Below, one piece after another: positions 15,466-28,100 of a stretch of 64,000 nt of DNA. Source of the DNA: Lagopus muta. Lineage: Eukaryota; Chordata; Aves; Galliformes; Phasianidae. The stretch is from NCBI RefSeq assembly GCF_023343835.1, contig NC_064433.1:135063957-135127956 (forward strand), written 5' to 3'. A program made the translations under genes and the position numbers. The notes under the pieces are model-generated. The model made no database searches. It was not told the DNA's origin and worked only from the letters and a program-made list of their open reading frames with translations. Numbering within the stretch: the first letter of the stretch is position 1; each line of letters starts with the position of its first letter.

Positions 15466-18400
15466 AATCAAACCACTTCTACATTTGAAGTGTCGCTACT
15501 GAGTTCAACACACAAAAAGCCCCTGAAGAGTTCCTGTTTAACTGGATTTGCAGCCTGAATGTCAGAGGGAAAACAACTACAGCAGCTAGAGGAAAATACT
15601 GTCTTGGTTTCTATAGCTCAACACAAAATGTTTACTGCATGAATTTTCTCTTTGGCCCAAGGAGGTTCCAGGGATCTACTAACAGCAGCAAAAGCCAGTG
15701 TGCACAGACCATTTCAAGATAGAGATTTATCCAAATATCTAAATTGAACATATTTCTTTAAAGAGCACCAATATCAAGTTTGGAAACAACAAAAGGCTTC
15801 CTATCAAATGTGGAAGTTAAATTGTCAGCTCTCAACCCAACAAGTTTCTCTTAAAAATGCAGGAAATACTGGAACTAGAAGTATGTATCCGTTAAACAGA
15901 TGCAAACGTAGGCATTGGGAGGACTTTTGATCAGTGGAGATTCCTGGCCACATATAAAGGATGTATCTGAAAACTGGCTAAGAAAAAAAAAATCATCTAA
16001 CAGAGGTGCTGCTGCTCCTTGCAGCAAAATTAAACATGAGCCTGGGTAGGTTTCTGTGTCTTCTCTAGTTTTTGTTCATGATTAACTTAGCTTGTTATTT
16101 CACTGTCACCAGTACAAGGAAAAGGTGTTGCCTGCTCTCTGACTATTTCTATTCTCTTGGGTCACTCCAAGAAATGAAGTGAGTCAGCTCTTTGTCAATC
16201 TAATCCTCATTCAGGGTCATAAGAGCTATCAGTAAATAGAAAATATGCTTAACTCAGTAGCTAGGTAACATATTATGAGGTTGCACAGGTGACCTATTTG
16301 CTCCTCTTTTGAAATCTCTCTGTTTATTAGAAGGACAAAATGCTGAAGGCATCTGCTGCAGGGTGAGGGTGACATAGGCTTGTGTCATACTTGTTTATCT
16401 TCCTTAGCTATATCTTCACCCATCTGGAATTCAGCTGCTCTGAAAAGCAGATAAAAGTAATGCAGGTCAGAGAAAGCAATCTTGGGAGAAGAAAAAAAAA
16501 AAAGAGGGTGAACAAGCACTGGATACTTACTGGATCATCTTTCCTTATCTCATTTATATCATACGTATAAATATATAATCCATCTTTGAATATATATAAT
16601 ATATATATTTGAATATATATAATATATATTCAAAGATGGAAACACAAACCTTTATGAGAAAATATAGCTGGCAGGGGAATAGAAAAATGAGATGTTTTTT
16701 TCCTTTTAAGCCATTTTAACCCAGCATCGTTGAGACAGAACAACCCATTTGTAATATGTTATGCATTGAAATTAATTCCTTGTAAAACTACTGGTAACAA
16801 TTAGTTGTTCTCAGTAAGACTGCATCTGTAGTTACAGGAAAAGTTTGAGAAAGGGGTATAGGCTATGTGCATCCCCCAATGGTCCTGGAAATGATTGTAT
16901 TTTGGTGTCTGTTGTGAGAGTATCACAACAGATATGTGTGTGTGCTTGTGTAGACGGCTGGAGAGTGCCAACATTCAGAGTGCCTTTAACTTGCATATCT
17001 TTATCAGTTGCTATGTATAGAATAGCTTTAAATGATGTGTTTATAACTAATGTGTACATTGGTAAGACGTTTAATATATTTTGACATAAGATACTATAAA
17101 TCACAGAGCACCAGCAGAAGGAGATTGTACATGGTTAACTACATTATTTCACAGTCTAAACCACTGTAGACTTTGTGATTCTCTGTTTACTACAGTGACA
17201 GAGCTATGTTCAGAGCTCAAGTCAGACATATGCTCTGAACATACACTGGTACTTTATTTTTGTCCAACTACCTAGAAGCATGATTTTACTGACTTTCTTA
17301 TACAAGTGCAACTTCTTCTATGTAAGCTCAAACAGGACCTGTGTCAGTTTAGCTGATGCAACCCCACAGCAAGCTCTTCAGTGCTGCTTCTCTTCTATGA
17401 AAGCATACCTGCAGAGTTTTGATAGCTGACAAATGTTTGAAAACCAGCGTTCATTAATGCATACTAACTATCACGTTTGCCTGCTTTGTAGCTCTGCGCT
17501 AACAGATACGAAATCAAGTCCTCCCACTGGAATGAATGAAGATTACTGCTTTGATACTCTGCTTTACTAAAAACTGCTGTATGAGTTTCAGGGTAGTCAT
17601 GATCTCCCTGTAGCTTGACTGTCTTTACAAAATAGCAGAGCCATTTTACTTCCACATGTGGAAGGTGGCCATTTAAAAACCAAAATGGAAGAAGTGCCAA
17701 GCTTAAAAAATAATTAAGGCAAGAGGCAGAGAAAGAGCTATTCTACCTTCTTAGCTAGCATTCAGAGGTAGAGAAGCACTGCTTTCCTTTCTATTAATTG
17801 TACTGCAGATTATCTGCTTTGTGCTTGGATTGAAAGTTACTGCTTATCTGGTTAGGAAACAGACCATTGACAGAGGGTAGCTTTTATTCTACTTGTTCTA
17901 CCTATATAGGATATAGATATCTTAGCCTACAATCTATATAGCATAAATTTTTTATAAAGATTTATGTCAACATACTCAGAAGAAGCCTTATCTTTACAAC
18001 AAGGTTAATGATTAATTCTGGAATTTTCCAGAGGTGCAATAACATTGTTTTTTAAGCCTGGACTTCCACTCACATCTCTTGATTAGTCACGGGAGCCCCG
18101 GTTCAGTGAAGGCTACAGGTGAGACTAAGAGGGTCTCTGAGGAAATTCATTCCATTCATAGGATGAAGCCAAACCATGCTGCCAGGCCTGAAGTCATGGG
18201 CTTAGGCTGGATAACCAGGCTCTGCCTGAAGCACAGACTTAGGCACCACGTAGGTGGACTGGGAATGCTGTAGTGCAGCAGTATTCCATGCTTAATGTTG
18301 AAGAGGCAAATCAGTCACGCATCATTTTCCAGAAGGGCTTTAGCATAACCTGCTGCAGGGACAGCTGGTATTTTTAAGCAGTGCGAGCTCAGAGTGTGTG

Positions 18401-20923
18401 AAGGCTCACAGCTGAATTACAGGCATCTAATATGATTGTGGAGACACTGGGAGAATGTCAAAAGCAAGATACCTATGGTATCTGCTCTGATAGTGGTAAT
18501 ACAGCTGTGGATATGGTCTTAGGCTGGACATCTGAAAAATAAGGTAACTGAATTATTGAAAAATTCTTAGAATGAGGCCTGCTGATTCCTAATAACCTGT
18601 TATTGTGCCAATAAGCCACATTGATCTTTATTTGCTTCTATTTCTATATGCAGTTACAAGAGTTTTCATGATCAGTCAACAACAGAACAGTCTTCTACAG
18701 CCAGACCCAACCCTAGGCGCTCAAACACAATTTTACCTTCCTTGTTTAATGATAATCTCTGAATAGGCTCGGTGGGCTTTGCAGACTAGTAGCAAAACAC
18801 TGAACTCTTTACCTCTCATTTCTTGTTGCAATTTCAGAACAGAATTAAGGGTTAGATAAACAATTTCTTCTCTCTCTCTCTTTTTTTTTTTTAATTGCTA
18901 ACAGGGCCCTTCACACACAAAGCAGTATAAATATAGGACAGTACTGTCCCTGCATCACATTCACTCTTAAAACATTCAGAATAGCCTCCCCTTTCACACT
19001 AATTTCTCACTATACCTGTCGTCCGTACAATTCCACAACCTAATAACCCTAAACCTAAGTAAATGTGGCTATGGTCAGCCACAGATTTTACAGTTCAATT
19101 GCACAGTGTAGAGAGTATACTTGAAGCTTCCAAACAGGAATGAATAGTTAACATACCATAAATTCATACCCTGCCTTTCTTTATACTAATTTTGTATGTA
19201 GAGAAGCCATAAAAGTAACTTAAAGCAAGGATACTGGCTGGCACAAAGTGTTTCATAAAGGAAAGTTAGTGATGTACAGAACCGGCTGGAAAGGCAGATT
19301 CAGATTCTACAGAGCCAAATATTTAAAGCATCAGCTTTGCAAGTTAGAAACACATTCCTCAGGTGCAAAATTATAGTAATTTCCTCATTCTGTACTCTTC
19401 AGAACATTCCTGTAGGTCTAATAATTTCAGTGCTAGTGAACAAGTGTTTATACACAGCCTTTGTGCAATGGCTAAACATAGTCCTGTGGAACTTGGCCTT
19501 CCAATGAGAGCAAGATCTAAAGTTCATTATGCTCTGCCCCAACACGTTTCATAAGGCTTCTGGCAATCTTGTTTTACATAAACAATGCTATAAGAAGAAC
19601 TAATTATCTTTACAAAGATAATAAAATTATAGAATACATAGGGCATATAAATTATTCTTGTTTTTCTCACTTATCTTGTCCCAAATTAGCTGCATGCAGT
19701 AAGCATAATCCTAATGACTCCTTTGAGATAGGTAAGATACTATTCATAATCTGTTTAAGAAAATAATGTGAGACTATTACAGGTGCAAATCAGCATTTCT
19801 TCCAAGAAATATGGAGCAACTTTAGCATAAGAAATGTTTGGTTGTAACAAATTGAAATGGTCACCCATCAAAATCCTCAGTGTTTTTTCTTCTGTTCTTT
19901 CTAGGAATGACTATTTTATTCTGCTTCTATACTCTAAACAGGATGTTTCGCAGTTCCTGTTGCAATTTAAGTCCTGAAACAAGGAGCGTCAAAACCTTTT
20001 TATTTGTTTAGAGAAATCGGTTTTGCACAAGTTCTCTTGCACAAAACAAAAGGGAGCAGGGTGAGATCTGGCCCGTGTGTCAAACACACATCCCACAGAG
20101 TGGGGAGCTCTGTCAGGGCCCAGTTCAGAGCCTTCCAGGCTGGGTGAGGAAAGACAGCCCCTATGTTGGCTGCTCTGTGGGAGCACAGAGCACACTTTTG
20201 AGGAGCATAAGGAGAGGGGTAGTGGAAAGGCAGCTCTTAAGGACTTGTTACAAAGATCCACACCTGGCCAGCAGCCTGTGAGAGCAAGGAACTACCTGCT
20301 GCTGCAGCAAATTTTTACCTGCATCTGTTACAGTATGCCATAAACATACATATAGTGAGTGCACTGGGGTACAGAGCACAAGACAAGGGAATGCTTTTTG
20401 AGGTATGTATGAACAACCTTTCAGCCTTTTGTCACTATTTATAATTTGATTTTGAAAAGGAGGAGGACAATAGGAATACTCAGCAAAATTCAAGTTGCTC
20501 ATCCAAGAGCAACATCTTGACAAACACAGCTGCCTAATTTACTAAGACAGTAGGTGTTCTCTCATGACACTCCAATTAATTCAGTGATATTCAATATTTA
20601 TCTGGGGAATTGTAAAGAGAACAATATGCCTAAATTGTTTTTGCCAAGCAACTTCTCATTAAAAATCAATTACATACCATGCAACATCAAAAATACTGCA
20701 AGCATTATCAATGTGCGTTCATGCACACAGAAAAAAGAAAAAAAGTGCATACTTTAAAAATGCTGGTAGGTATCTTTCCTCTCAAACTCCAACCTAGAAA
20801 AAGGTCTTTTCATTCTGAAACTGAACTGCAAGCTGCAACACTGGGCTTCTGCTATTTAATGTGGTACATGTATATGCAGGTGATGGTTTCTAGGTATGGA
20901 CAGTCTTCAGTCACATTGGGGGG
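15466..20923. other. intergenic between SULT1C and GCC2
   Basis: No gene recognised. It contains the hairpin at 16580–16639, a ct/t-rich tract near 18868–18893, and AT-rich unique sequence. A minus-strand open frame at 17464–17700 is noted in the findings but not called. Confidence 0.5.
16580..16639. repeat. AT-rich inverted repeat (hairpin or cruciform)
   Basis: Arms of 18 identical bases beginning ccatctttgaatatatat face each other across an AT-only centre, giving a 60-bp near-palindrome. The inner part also holds a direct repeat of tttgaatatatataatatat. No terminal inverted-repeat transposon could be outlined around it. Confidence 0.8.
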
Positions 20924-21090
20924 GGTCCCAGGTTGGATATCAAGGAAGACTTCTCAGAAGGAGTGGTGAGGCACTGGCACAGGCTGCCCAGGGGGGTGGT
21001 GAAGTCACTGTATCTGGAGGTGCTTGGGAAGTGTGGAGGTGTGGCACCGAGGGATGTGGTTAGATGGGCTGATGGTTGGACTAGGTGATC
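20924..21090 (+). mobile_element. CR1 LINE 3' fragment
   Basis: Matches the CR1 3' region in plus orientation: 'ggttggatatcaaggaagac', 'gcactggcacaggctgccca' and 'gggctgatggttggactagg'. It stops just short of the 3' tail, exactly where a minus-strand CR1 begins. Confidence 0.75.
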
Positions 21091-21091
21091 A

Positions 21092-21590
21092 CATCACAGA
21101 ATGGCCAGGGTTGGAAGGGACCTCAAGGATCATCAAGATCCAACCCCCCTGCCACATGCAGGGCCACCAACCTCCCCATTTAATACTAGACCAGGCTGCC
21201 CAGGGCCCCATCCAACCTGGCCTTGAACACCTCCAGGGACGGGGCATCCACAACCTCTCTGGGCAGCCTGTTCCAGCACCTCACCACTCTCTCTGTAAAG
21301 AACTACCCCTTGACATCCAACCTAAATCTTCCCTCACTCAACTTAAAACCATTTCCCCTTGTCCTGCTGTTGTCTACCCTTTCAAAGAGTTGACTCCCCT
21401 CCTGTTTCTAGGCTGCAATTAGGTATTGAAAGGCTACAATGAGATCACCCCACAGCCTTCCTTTCTCCAGGCTGAACAAGCCCAGCTCCCTCAGCCTGTC
21501 TTCGTAGGCGAGGTACTCCAGCCCCCTGACTATCTTTGTGGTTCTCCTCTGGACCCTCTCCAACAGCTCCCGGTCTTCTTGTACTGGGGG
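21092..21590 (-). mobile_element. CR1 LINE 3' half abutting the GCC2 CpG island
   Basis: Reversed CR1 from the 3' tail (tcacagaatggcc) through 'ctgcccagggccccatccaa', 'cagcctgttccagcacctca', 'ctccaggctgaacaagccca' and ctctccaacagctcccggtc, to a 5' truncation at about gtactggggg (21581–21590). GCC2 promoter sequence starts immediately after. Confidence 0.9.
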
Positions 21591-22150
21591 CCGCGCTCAG
21601 GAGGCGTGGCCATACTCAGGGGCGGGGCTCCGGTGACTGTCGCTCTGCAGCTGTCAGCCGCAGGGGGGCGCGCCGCCTTAGCGGCGTGCGGGAATGACGA
21701 AGGCGGAAGTGGGGGCGCGGGGGTAGCGGTGCCGTCAGGGGCGCCGCGGTCGCTCCGCGCTAGCAGCGAGCCGGCTCCGTCATGGAGGTAACGGGCGGGC
21801 GGGCGAGCGTCGCCGTGGGGGCCGTTACCTGACCCTCGCGCAGGCGCGTGACTTCGGGCCGCGTTTGCGGGCGCGCAGCCCTCAGCTCCCGCGGGGTCGG
21901 GGCGGGGGTGCGACTCCCTCCTGAGGGGGCGGGAAGGGGCTGCCGGGATGTGAGAACGCTGGGCGAGCGTCTGGGGGTGCCGTGCCGCGTGCGGGGCTGG
22001 GGGAAGCCGGTCGGGGCTGGCTGAAGGGAAGCGCGCTCAGCTGACGAGTGGGGGTATTGTGGGTGAACAAACGTCGGTCTGTAAAAGTTCCCCCGGGTGA
22101 ACAGGGGTTAGTGAGGTAACCCCGTGTGTTAACTGTGCGTCAGCTGCGAG
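21591..22150 (+). promoter_or_regulatory. GCC2: GCC2 CpG-island promoter
   Basis: A sharply G+C- and CpG-rich block in an otherwise AT-rich region spans the GCC2 start codon. It has a GC box gggcggggc (21620–21628) and an ETS/GABP-type gcggaagtg (21703–21711), with no TATA box: a housekeeping-type promoter. The transcription start probably lies between about 21690 and 21760. Boundaries are by eye. Confidence 0.75.
21782..21787 (+). CDS. GCC2: GCC2 coding exon 1 (Met-Glu)
   Basis: Only ATG GAG is coding, followed by donor gtaacg. The start is supported by its CpG-island position and by in-phase splicing to [16 protein letters not shown] in exon 2. Confidence 0.85.
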
Positions 22151-25100
22151 CGGGGTGTATAGAATCAGAATATCCCGAGTTGGACCCATAAGGATCGTCT
22201 AGTCCGGCTTCTGGACGTCTATCTCGTGTGGCTTCTGTAACCATGATTACATGAGATGAACGCAAAGGCAGCGTCACAGAGTTCGAGCACCGTGCATGAA
22301 ATGAGCCCTGCCAGTGGTTACTGAGCTGTGTTCAGGCCGTGCCACTGCTGAGGTGGCCACTAGCCGGGATGTGTTTTGGAATAATTCTCTGTGGCTGTGC
22401 TGCCAGATCTCGGCTCAGGATGGTCATCACTGCCGCAGGTTACAGCACAGCTTAGCAGAAGGTCTGGCCAGTAGTGGAAGAGTATGCTTAGTTATTGCAG
22501 AAGAAAGAATCACACTCATAAAATGCCCTGGGTTGAAAAGGACCACAATGATCATCTAGTTTCACAACTCCCCTGCTACATGCAGGGTCGCCAGGCTGCC
22601 CAGAGCCACATCCAGCCTGGCCTTGAATGCCTCCAGGAATGGGGCATCCACAACCTCCTTGGGCAACCTGTTCCATTGTGTGACCTCCCCTGTGTGAAAA
22701 ACTTCCTCCTGACATCTAACCTAAACCTCCCTTGTCTCAGTTTAAAACTAGAAGGGAGTAGATAGCAATTAAAATACAGAGAGCATGCTAAACTGTGGCT
22801 TGGAGACACCTTAATGCAGACAAGGAAGGCCTTAAATATATGTGTACATGACCAGCCAAGTGTGGAAGCGTAGCCTAGTTTCAGAATGACAGAGCAGGAA
22901 CTTGAGAATTCTTACAGGATTCAGTGTTGTCCTTGGAAGTGTGCTATGTATTGGTTCACGGCTTGGGCACACCCAATCTGTCAAAAGTAGGGTTTTTGAG
23001 TAACCACCTTCCTTGTTTTTCCTACAGTTCAAACAAATGAAGCTCTGTACATGAGTTCCTTGTTGTGTCTGTTCCCAGAACAGCAAAACTGGATGCTGAC
23101 TACGTGATACATTGCTGCCTCTGTGCATGCTACCTACAAGTAGCACAAAAGTAACATAGCTCCTGACCTTATTGCAGTATAGAGAGATGTGCTACCATTT
23201 TTCTTAAGCTGTACATCCAATGTGTTATACCTAATCCTACTGTGTAAATAAACTGCTTGTAGTGGCAGCATTGAACTAAGAACAGTGCTGAAATGTTAAG
23301 AACGTAAATGTTTACAAAGGTTGTGTACCAAGATAATTTGAACTACAAACTTATTTATAGCTTTCTTTCATAAATGTTACATTTGTGTTGGACAGGCATA
23401 TTATTTTCTAACAAGTTTCCTTTTACCTTCTCAAAAAATCCCAGCTCACATGTTCCAGAGAGTTAACTGTAACTGCTTTTGTCCTTGGTCTGCACTTGAA
23501 CTGGTATTTCTAGATAGAGTCTTTCCTGTTATCTCTCTGAGCTTGTCTCTCAAAATTGTTTGTCAGCAGTTATCCATTTAAAATAATTTAAATCTTGTTT
23601 GTTTGCCTAAGTTTGTATTATTTTTTTTTTCTCGGAATAAAAAGCATAGCAAAATAAAAGTAAGGGAGTGTGTGAAGATATAGACCTCTACTCACTCCCT
23701 AGAATAAGAGAAAACACAGGATAAAACTTAAAGCCTGAAATTCTGCCCTTCGTGTGTTGCAAGTCTCTGTTCAATTTCCCTTTTCTCCATCATATTTATG
23801 AATGTTTTTTTACATTCCCAAGTATTGATAAGCGTATCTTGTGAACCTACTCTAAAATAAAACAGAGTATCACAGATTAAATCTGTGGAAGATCATGGCA
23901 AAAAGTGTCATGCATGTAAATGTTAGGAATAGAGAGTCCAGAATGTAGACCCTTTTAAAATATATTTTCAGGCCTAAACTTTTAGTGATCACTGCTGTGT
24001 TTAAAAAAAACAGTAGCCATAATTGTGGGATGTATTTTGTTAGGAAGTTCCCAACATTTGTTATAACTGCTGATACGCTACAACTTATTTGCTTTTTTTT
24101 TTGTGCATTTTTAAATGGTTTTTAAATAACAGTGATGAGACACACTATTGCAACTTTGTTTGTAAACAGAATGACTTTTCAGTAGCGTAACAGAATCGTA
24201 ACACTGATTTAGAAATCAGGAGTGTTCAAGTCTGCTGTTTTATTGGATTAATCCCAATTGGCCTCTGTCTGACTTTTCTCTATTTTTCCATCTACTGATC
24301 CACAAATACTGTAGTTCTGTTGAATTCCCACTATATTAGTTGTTCTCCATGTTTTCAGACTTCAGTTCCTTTGGTAGTTTGTGTAAAAACGTTCAGTTTT
24401 CACATAGTATCTTTATTTTTTTGTAGGTGCAAGATGGAGGACAAGAGATGGTGGCATCCCCTGCCACACCAGGATCAGGCAAATCAAAGGTGATCAAATC
24501 TTGCAAATAGATTTATTTGAAAAGCAGTGGTAGAGAGGGTTACAGCTTATCGTGCTAGCCGTGATTAACAGAAAGGCATGAGGGTACTTTTAAGCAATTT
24601 CCAGGCTTCTAGACTTCTTCAAAAATTGATATATAAACACAAGGCTAAGACATTTTGGAAAGGATGTAACAGTTCTGTTACTGATATGTTCACTTGATGT
24701 TGTAATAACTGACAAATTATTTAGTAGCATCTAGCTCTGATAGTAGTGTATTTCATAATGTACAAAGACTTCTTTCCATGTTCTGGATGTAAACTGTTAA
24801 ATGCTGACTTCAGGTCAGTGTACTACATTTAAAACACTGTTCAAATCATCTTACTCCCAACATCTTAACCTGTGTTCTGAACTACAACCCTTCCCCAGTG
24901 AAGTTCTTTTTTTTCTCATTGATGCTTTCCAGTTGTGTGCTTTAGAAAGATTTCAGAAAAGCACAGAATTAAGAGTAGTTCTTCTTGTTGCACTTGAAAT
25001 GATAGAACTGGATAACTGCAATACCTTGGCCTGTTGCTGTCCTAGAGCATGCTAGAGCATGTTCCCATCCTAAGATTTCACTTAATGGAAGTCAGATATT

Positions 25101-28100
25101 AAAATGACTTGTTTTCTGTTTGCCTCTAGATTAGAGGAATTTGGTTTCTGTATTATGTACTTTTTTTTCTTTTTTCTTTTTTTCTTTTTTATAGCTGGAC
25201 ACATTGCCCAAAGAAGATCTCATCAAGTTTGCAAAAAAGCAAATGATGCTAATACAGAAAGTGAAGTCAAGATGTACAGGTATCTCATTGAAATGGGAGT
25301 AATTTCCATCTTAATGCTTGGTACTATCTCACCTTTCCTTACTGTACTGCACCTTTTTGCTAGGTAGATTTAAATTCTACATAAACACTCTATTTTTCTT
25401 TTCTATGATTTCTATATTTTTGTGGGAGGATAAGATTTAAAATCCCTAGAGTGAGGTAGGGAAGAAAAAGAAACGCTGCTTTTCTCAATTATTAATTTAA
25501 TTCAGTGTGACAGTGTACTGTTATCAAAAGGTGTAGATTGTGTTGAAGTGGGGCTTGCTGTTGTCTGTTCCCCATGTGTGTTGCAGGGATAATCTAGCAG
25601 ATGGGAGGACAGTGCAGGTTAGGTTTTGTACACTCCTGTTGAGGAGTGCTCTGGCTTCTTTGAAAATGCTAGCTTCTCTTGGTATTTGATCATTTGCTTC
25701 TTGGGACAACAAGTCCTAAAATGGATAAAATGAAATTTTGTCTTACTAACTAAAAGCGTTCTATATGTAACTGTGCTCACATATGCTGTTCCCCCACCTC
25801 TCTGCTCCCTCTTTTTGCTTAGTGCATTAGTGTTGCATCCCCTTGTTTGGAGTTACAGTCATGCTGACTGTTGGTAGCTGCGCAACAAAACAGTAAGGAT
25901 AGCGATGGGCTGGCTATACTTGGCTTTTCTTCACTGAGATTATTCATAAGATCTTGTTCTTCTATCTGTTGCCTATTTTCAGAGAACTGGGGAAGAGATA
26001 AATGTATCTTTTCTTTGGCTTAAATTGGTCTTGAAATAGAAGATAAGACAATTGTCCAAAATCTTTCTATTTGTTGTCTCTCCATCCAAATGAGGAAGCC
26101 TTGCTTCTTTGTAAAGTCAAGCTGAATATCAGCACCAGAGAAGCAGTACTGAGTGCTTACTCTATTTCCTTTAGCCCTTTGCATTCCTCAACAACAAATG
26201 AGAATTGGTGAAATAAGACAACTCTGATTTGAATAGGAATGGTGTTAGGTTTTGGCTTTACTAGTAGGTTGACACGGTGAAGCATCAATTCATGCTTGCT
26301 GTGAAATTTCTTTACAACTTTTTTTTAAGAACTGGAGAGAGAAATTGAAGAACTCAGGTCTAAACCAGCTACTGGAGGAGCTGATGATATTATTCAGGTA
26401 AGAATCCAGGATGGGTTTCTAACGTATTGCATAGCACTAGCTGAAATAAATATACAGAAATAATTTGTGATATGTAATGAACATTTGTAAAACTTATTCA
26501 AATCCAGCGTAATCTGTTTGTGGGAAGTCAAGACACTTCTTAAAATATCTTTTTTCCTACACTCTCATTTTTTTCCTTCATAGCCTGTATCCCTACTTCA
26601 CTTTTTGTGATAAGAGTTCTTTGACAAACTGCATGTAATAATACGATTTCCTCTGCATGACTTTGTCCATCTGTAATAGGCTAGACAGGCTTTTGTTCCT
26701 ATCAGAATGACTGTTGTGGAAAGATTTTACAATTTAGAAAACTTTAGAGATAGTAAGCTGATAAGATCAAAAACATAGAATTAAAGGTCACAAATACTTC
26801 TAAGAAAATAACTGAAAGATATCTAACTTGTAGATAGCACATCAAAGTGAAAATTGGAAATGAGGTAGACTTTATCTACTAGAAAATTATCCTTCTAATA
26901 ATTTGGATGGAGATTTCTCCAGAAGGCAGTAAAACTAAACGAGCTGATCAGAACCAAGATTTTGAACAAAACATACTATTCAACATCCTTGTACTAGTAT
27001 GCCTGTTCTGTATCTGTTGCATTTGGGCTAAGTAAGATCAATCTAGTCCACATGATTAAAAAGAAACAGACATGGCCAGTGTGCATGTTTCTATTGCTTT
27101 GCAAGAACCATTCAAGCTTCCATCGTTAAGGGAACACTTTTTTTCCAATAATATTTCTCCCTTAAAATTAGGCTCTCACGGAAAGACTGGATGTTGTACT
27201 TCTGGAAAAAGCTGAAAGTCAGCAACAATGTGTAGCTCTGAAAAAAGAAAATCTTCAAAGAAAACAAGAAGCAGAGGTACTGAAACAAATAAAACAGTAC
27301 TAAAGTATTTCAGAATGTTTATTTTGTAGTTCTGTTTATATATCTCACTTTTATTTTTTCTTCACTCACATGTATTCTATTATATCTTAAAAGATCAAAA
27401 ACCTTCATATGTGAGCAGATTTTCTCTCTGGCCTCTAAGTTATTGCTTTCACTGGACTGGCAGTAAATGAAAAATTTCTATATATTTTGTTTAGATCAAT
27501 GACTGTTCAAAAAGAATTCAGTTTGTGTATTAGTAGCCTAGATATGTGATGCCTCCAGTTAATCAACTCTGTCTTTTTGTGGAAAATATGAGGTTTTACT
27601 TTCACACACACTTTGAAAGCAGCTTGTGAGCTCAGTCACGTAAATCACATCACAGAATCACAGAATGGCCCGGGTTGGAAGGGACCTCAAGGATCCTGAA
27701 TCTCCAACCCCCCTGCCACGTGCAGGGCCACCAACCTCCCCATTTAACACTAGACCAGGCTGCCCAGGGCCCCATCCAACCCGGCCTTGAACACCTCCAG
27801 GTACAGGGCATCCACAACCTCTCTGGGCAGCCTGTTCCAGCACCTCACCACTCTCTCTGTAAAGAACTTAACATCAGTAAAAAAGTAAAGAGTCAGTCAC
27901 ATAGAATTGATGACTCGTTTTATATACTAGCTACTTGAGTTTGATGTGATAAAAGTTTTTTTGTCTTTAATACATGATCACAGTAGTTGCTAAAGCTGAA
28001 ATTTATCATGACTATTTAATGAGATTTTTTTATTTTTTTTTTACCAACAGGCTACTGTGTACTCTCTGCAGAGTCTTGTGAATCGATTTGCTGTAAAATA

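Noticed and set aside
14484-20923. A second sulfotransferase copy next to SULT1C
   Set aside because: Mammals have tandem SULT1C genes, so I looked for [13 protein letters not shown] and RKGxxGDWKN on both strands; none occur outside 9868–14483.
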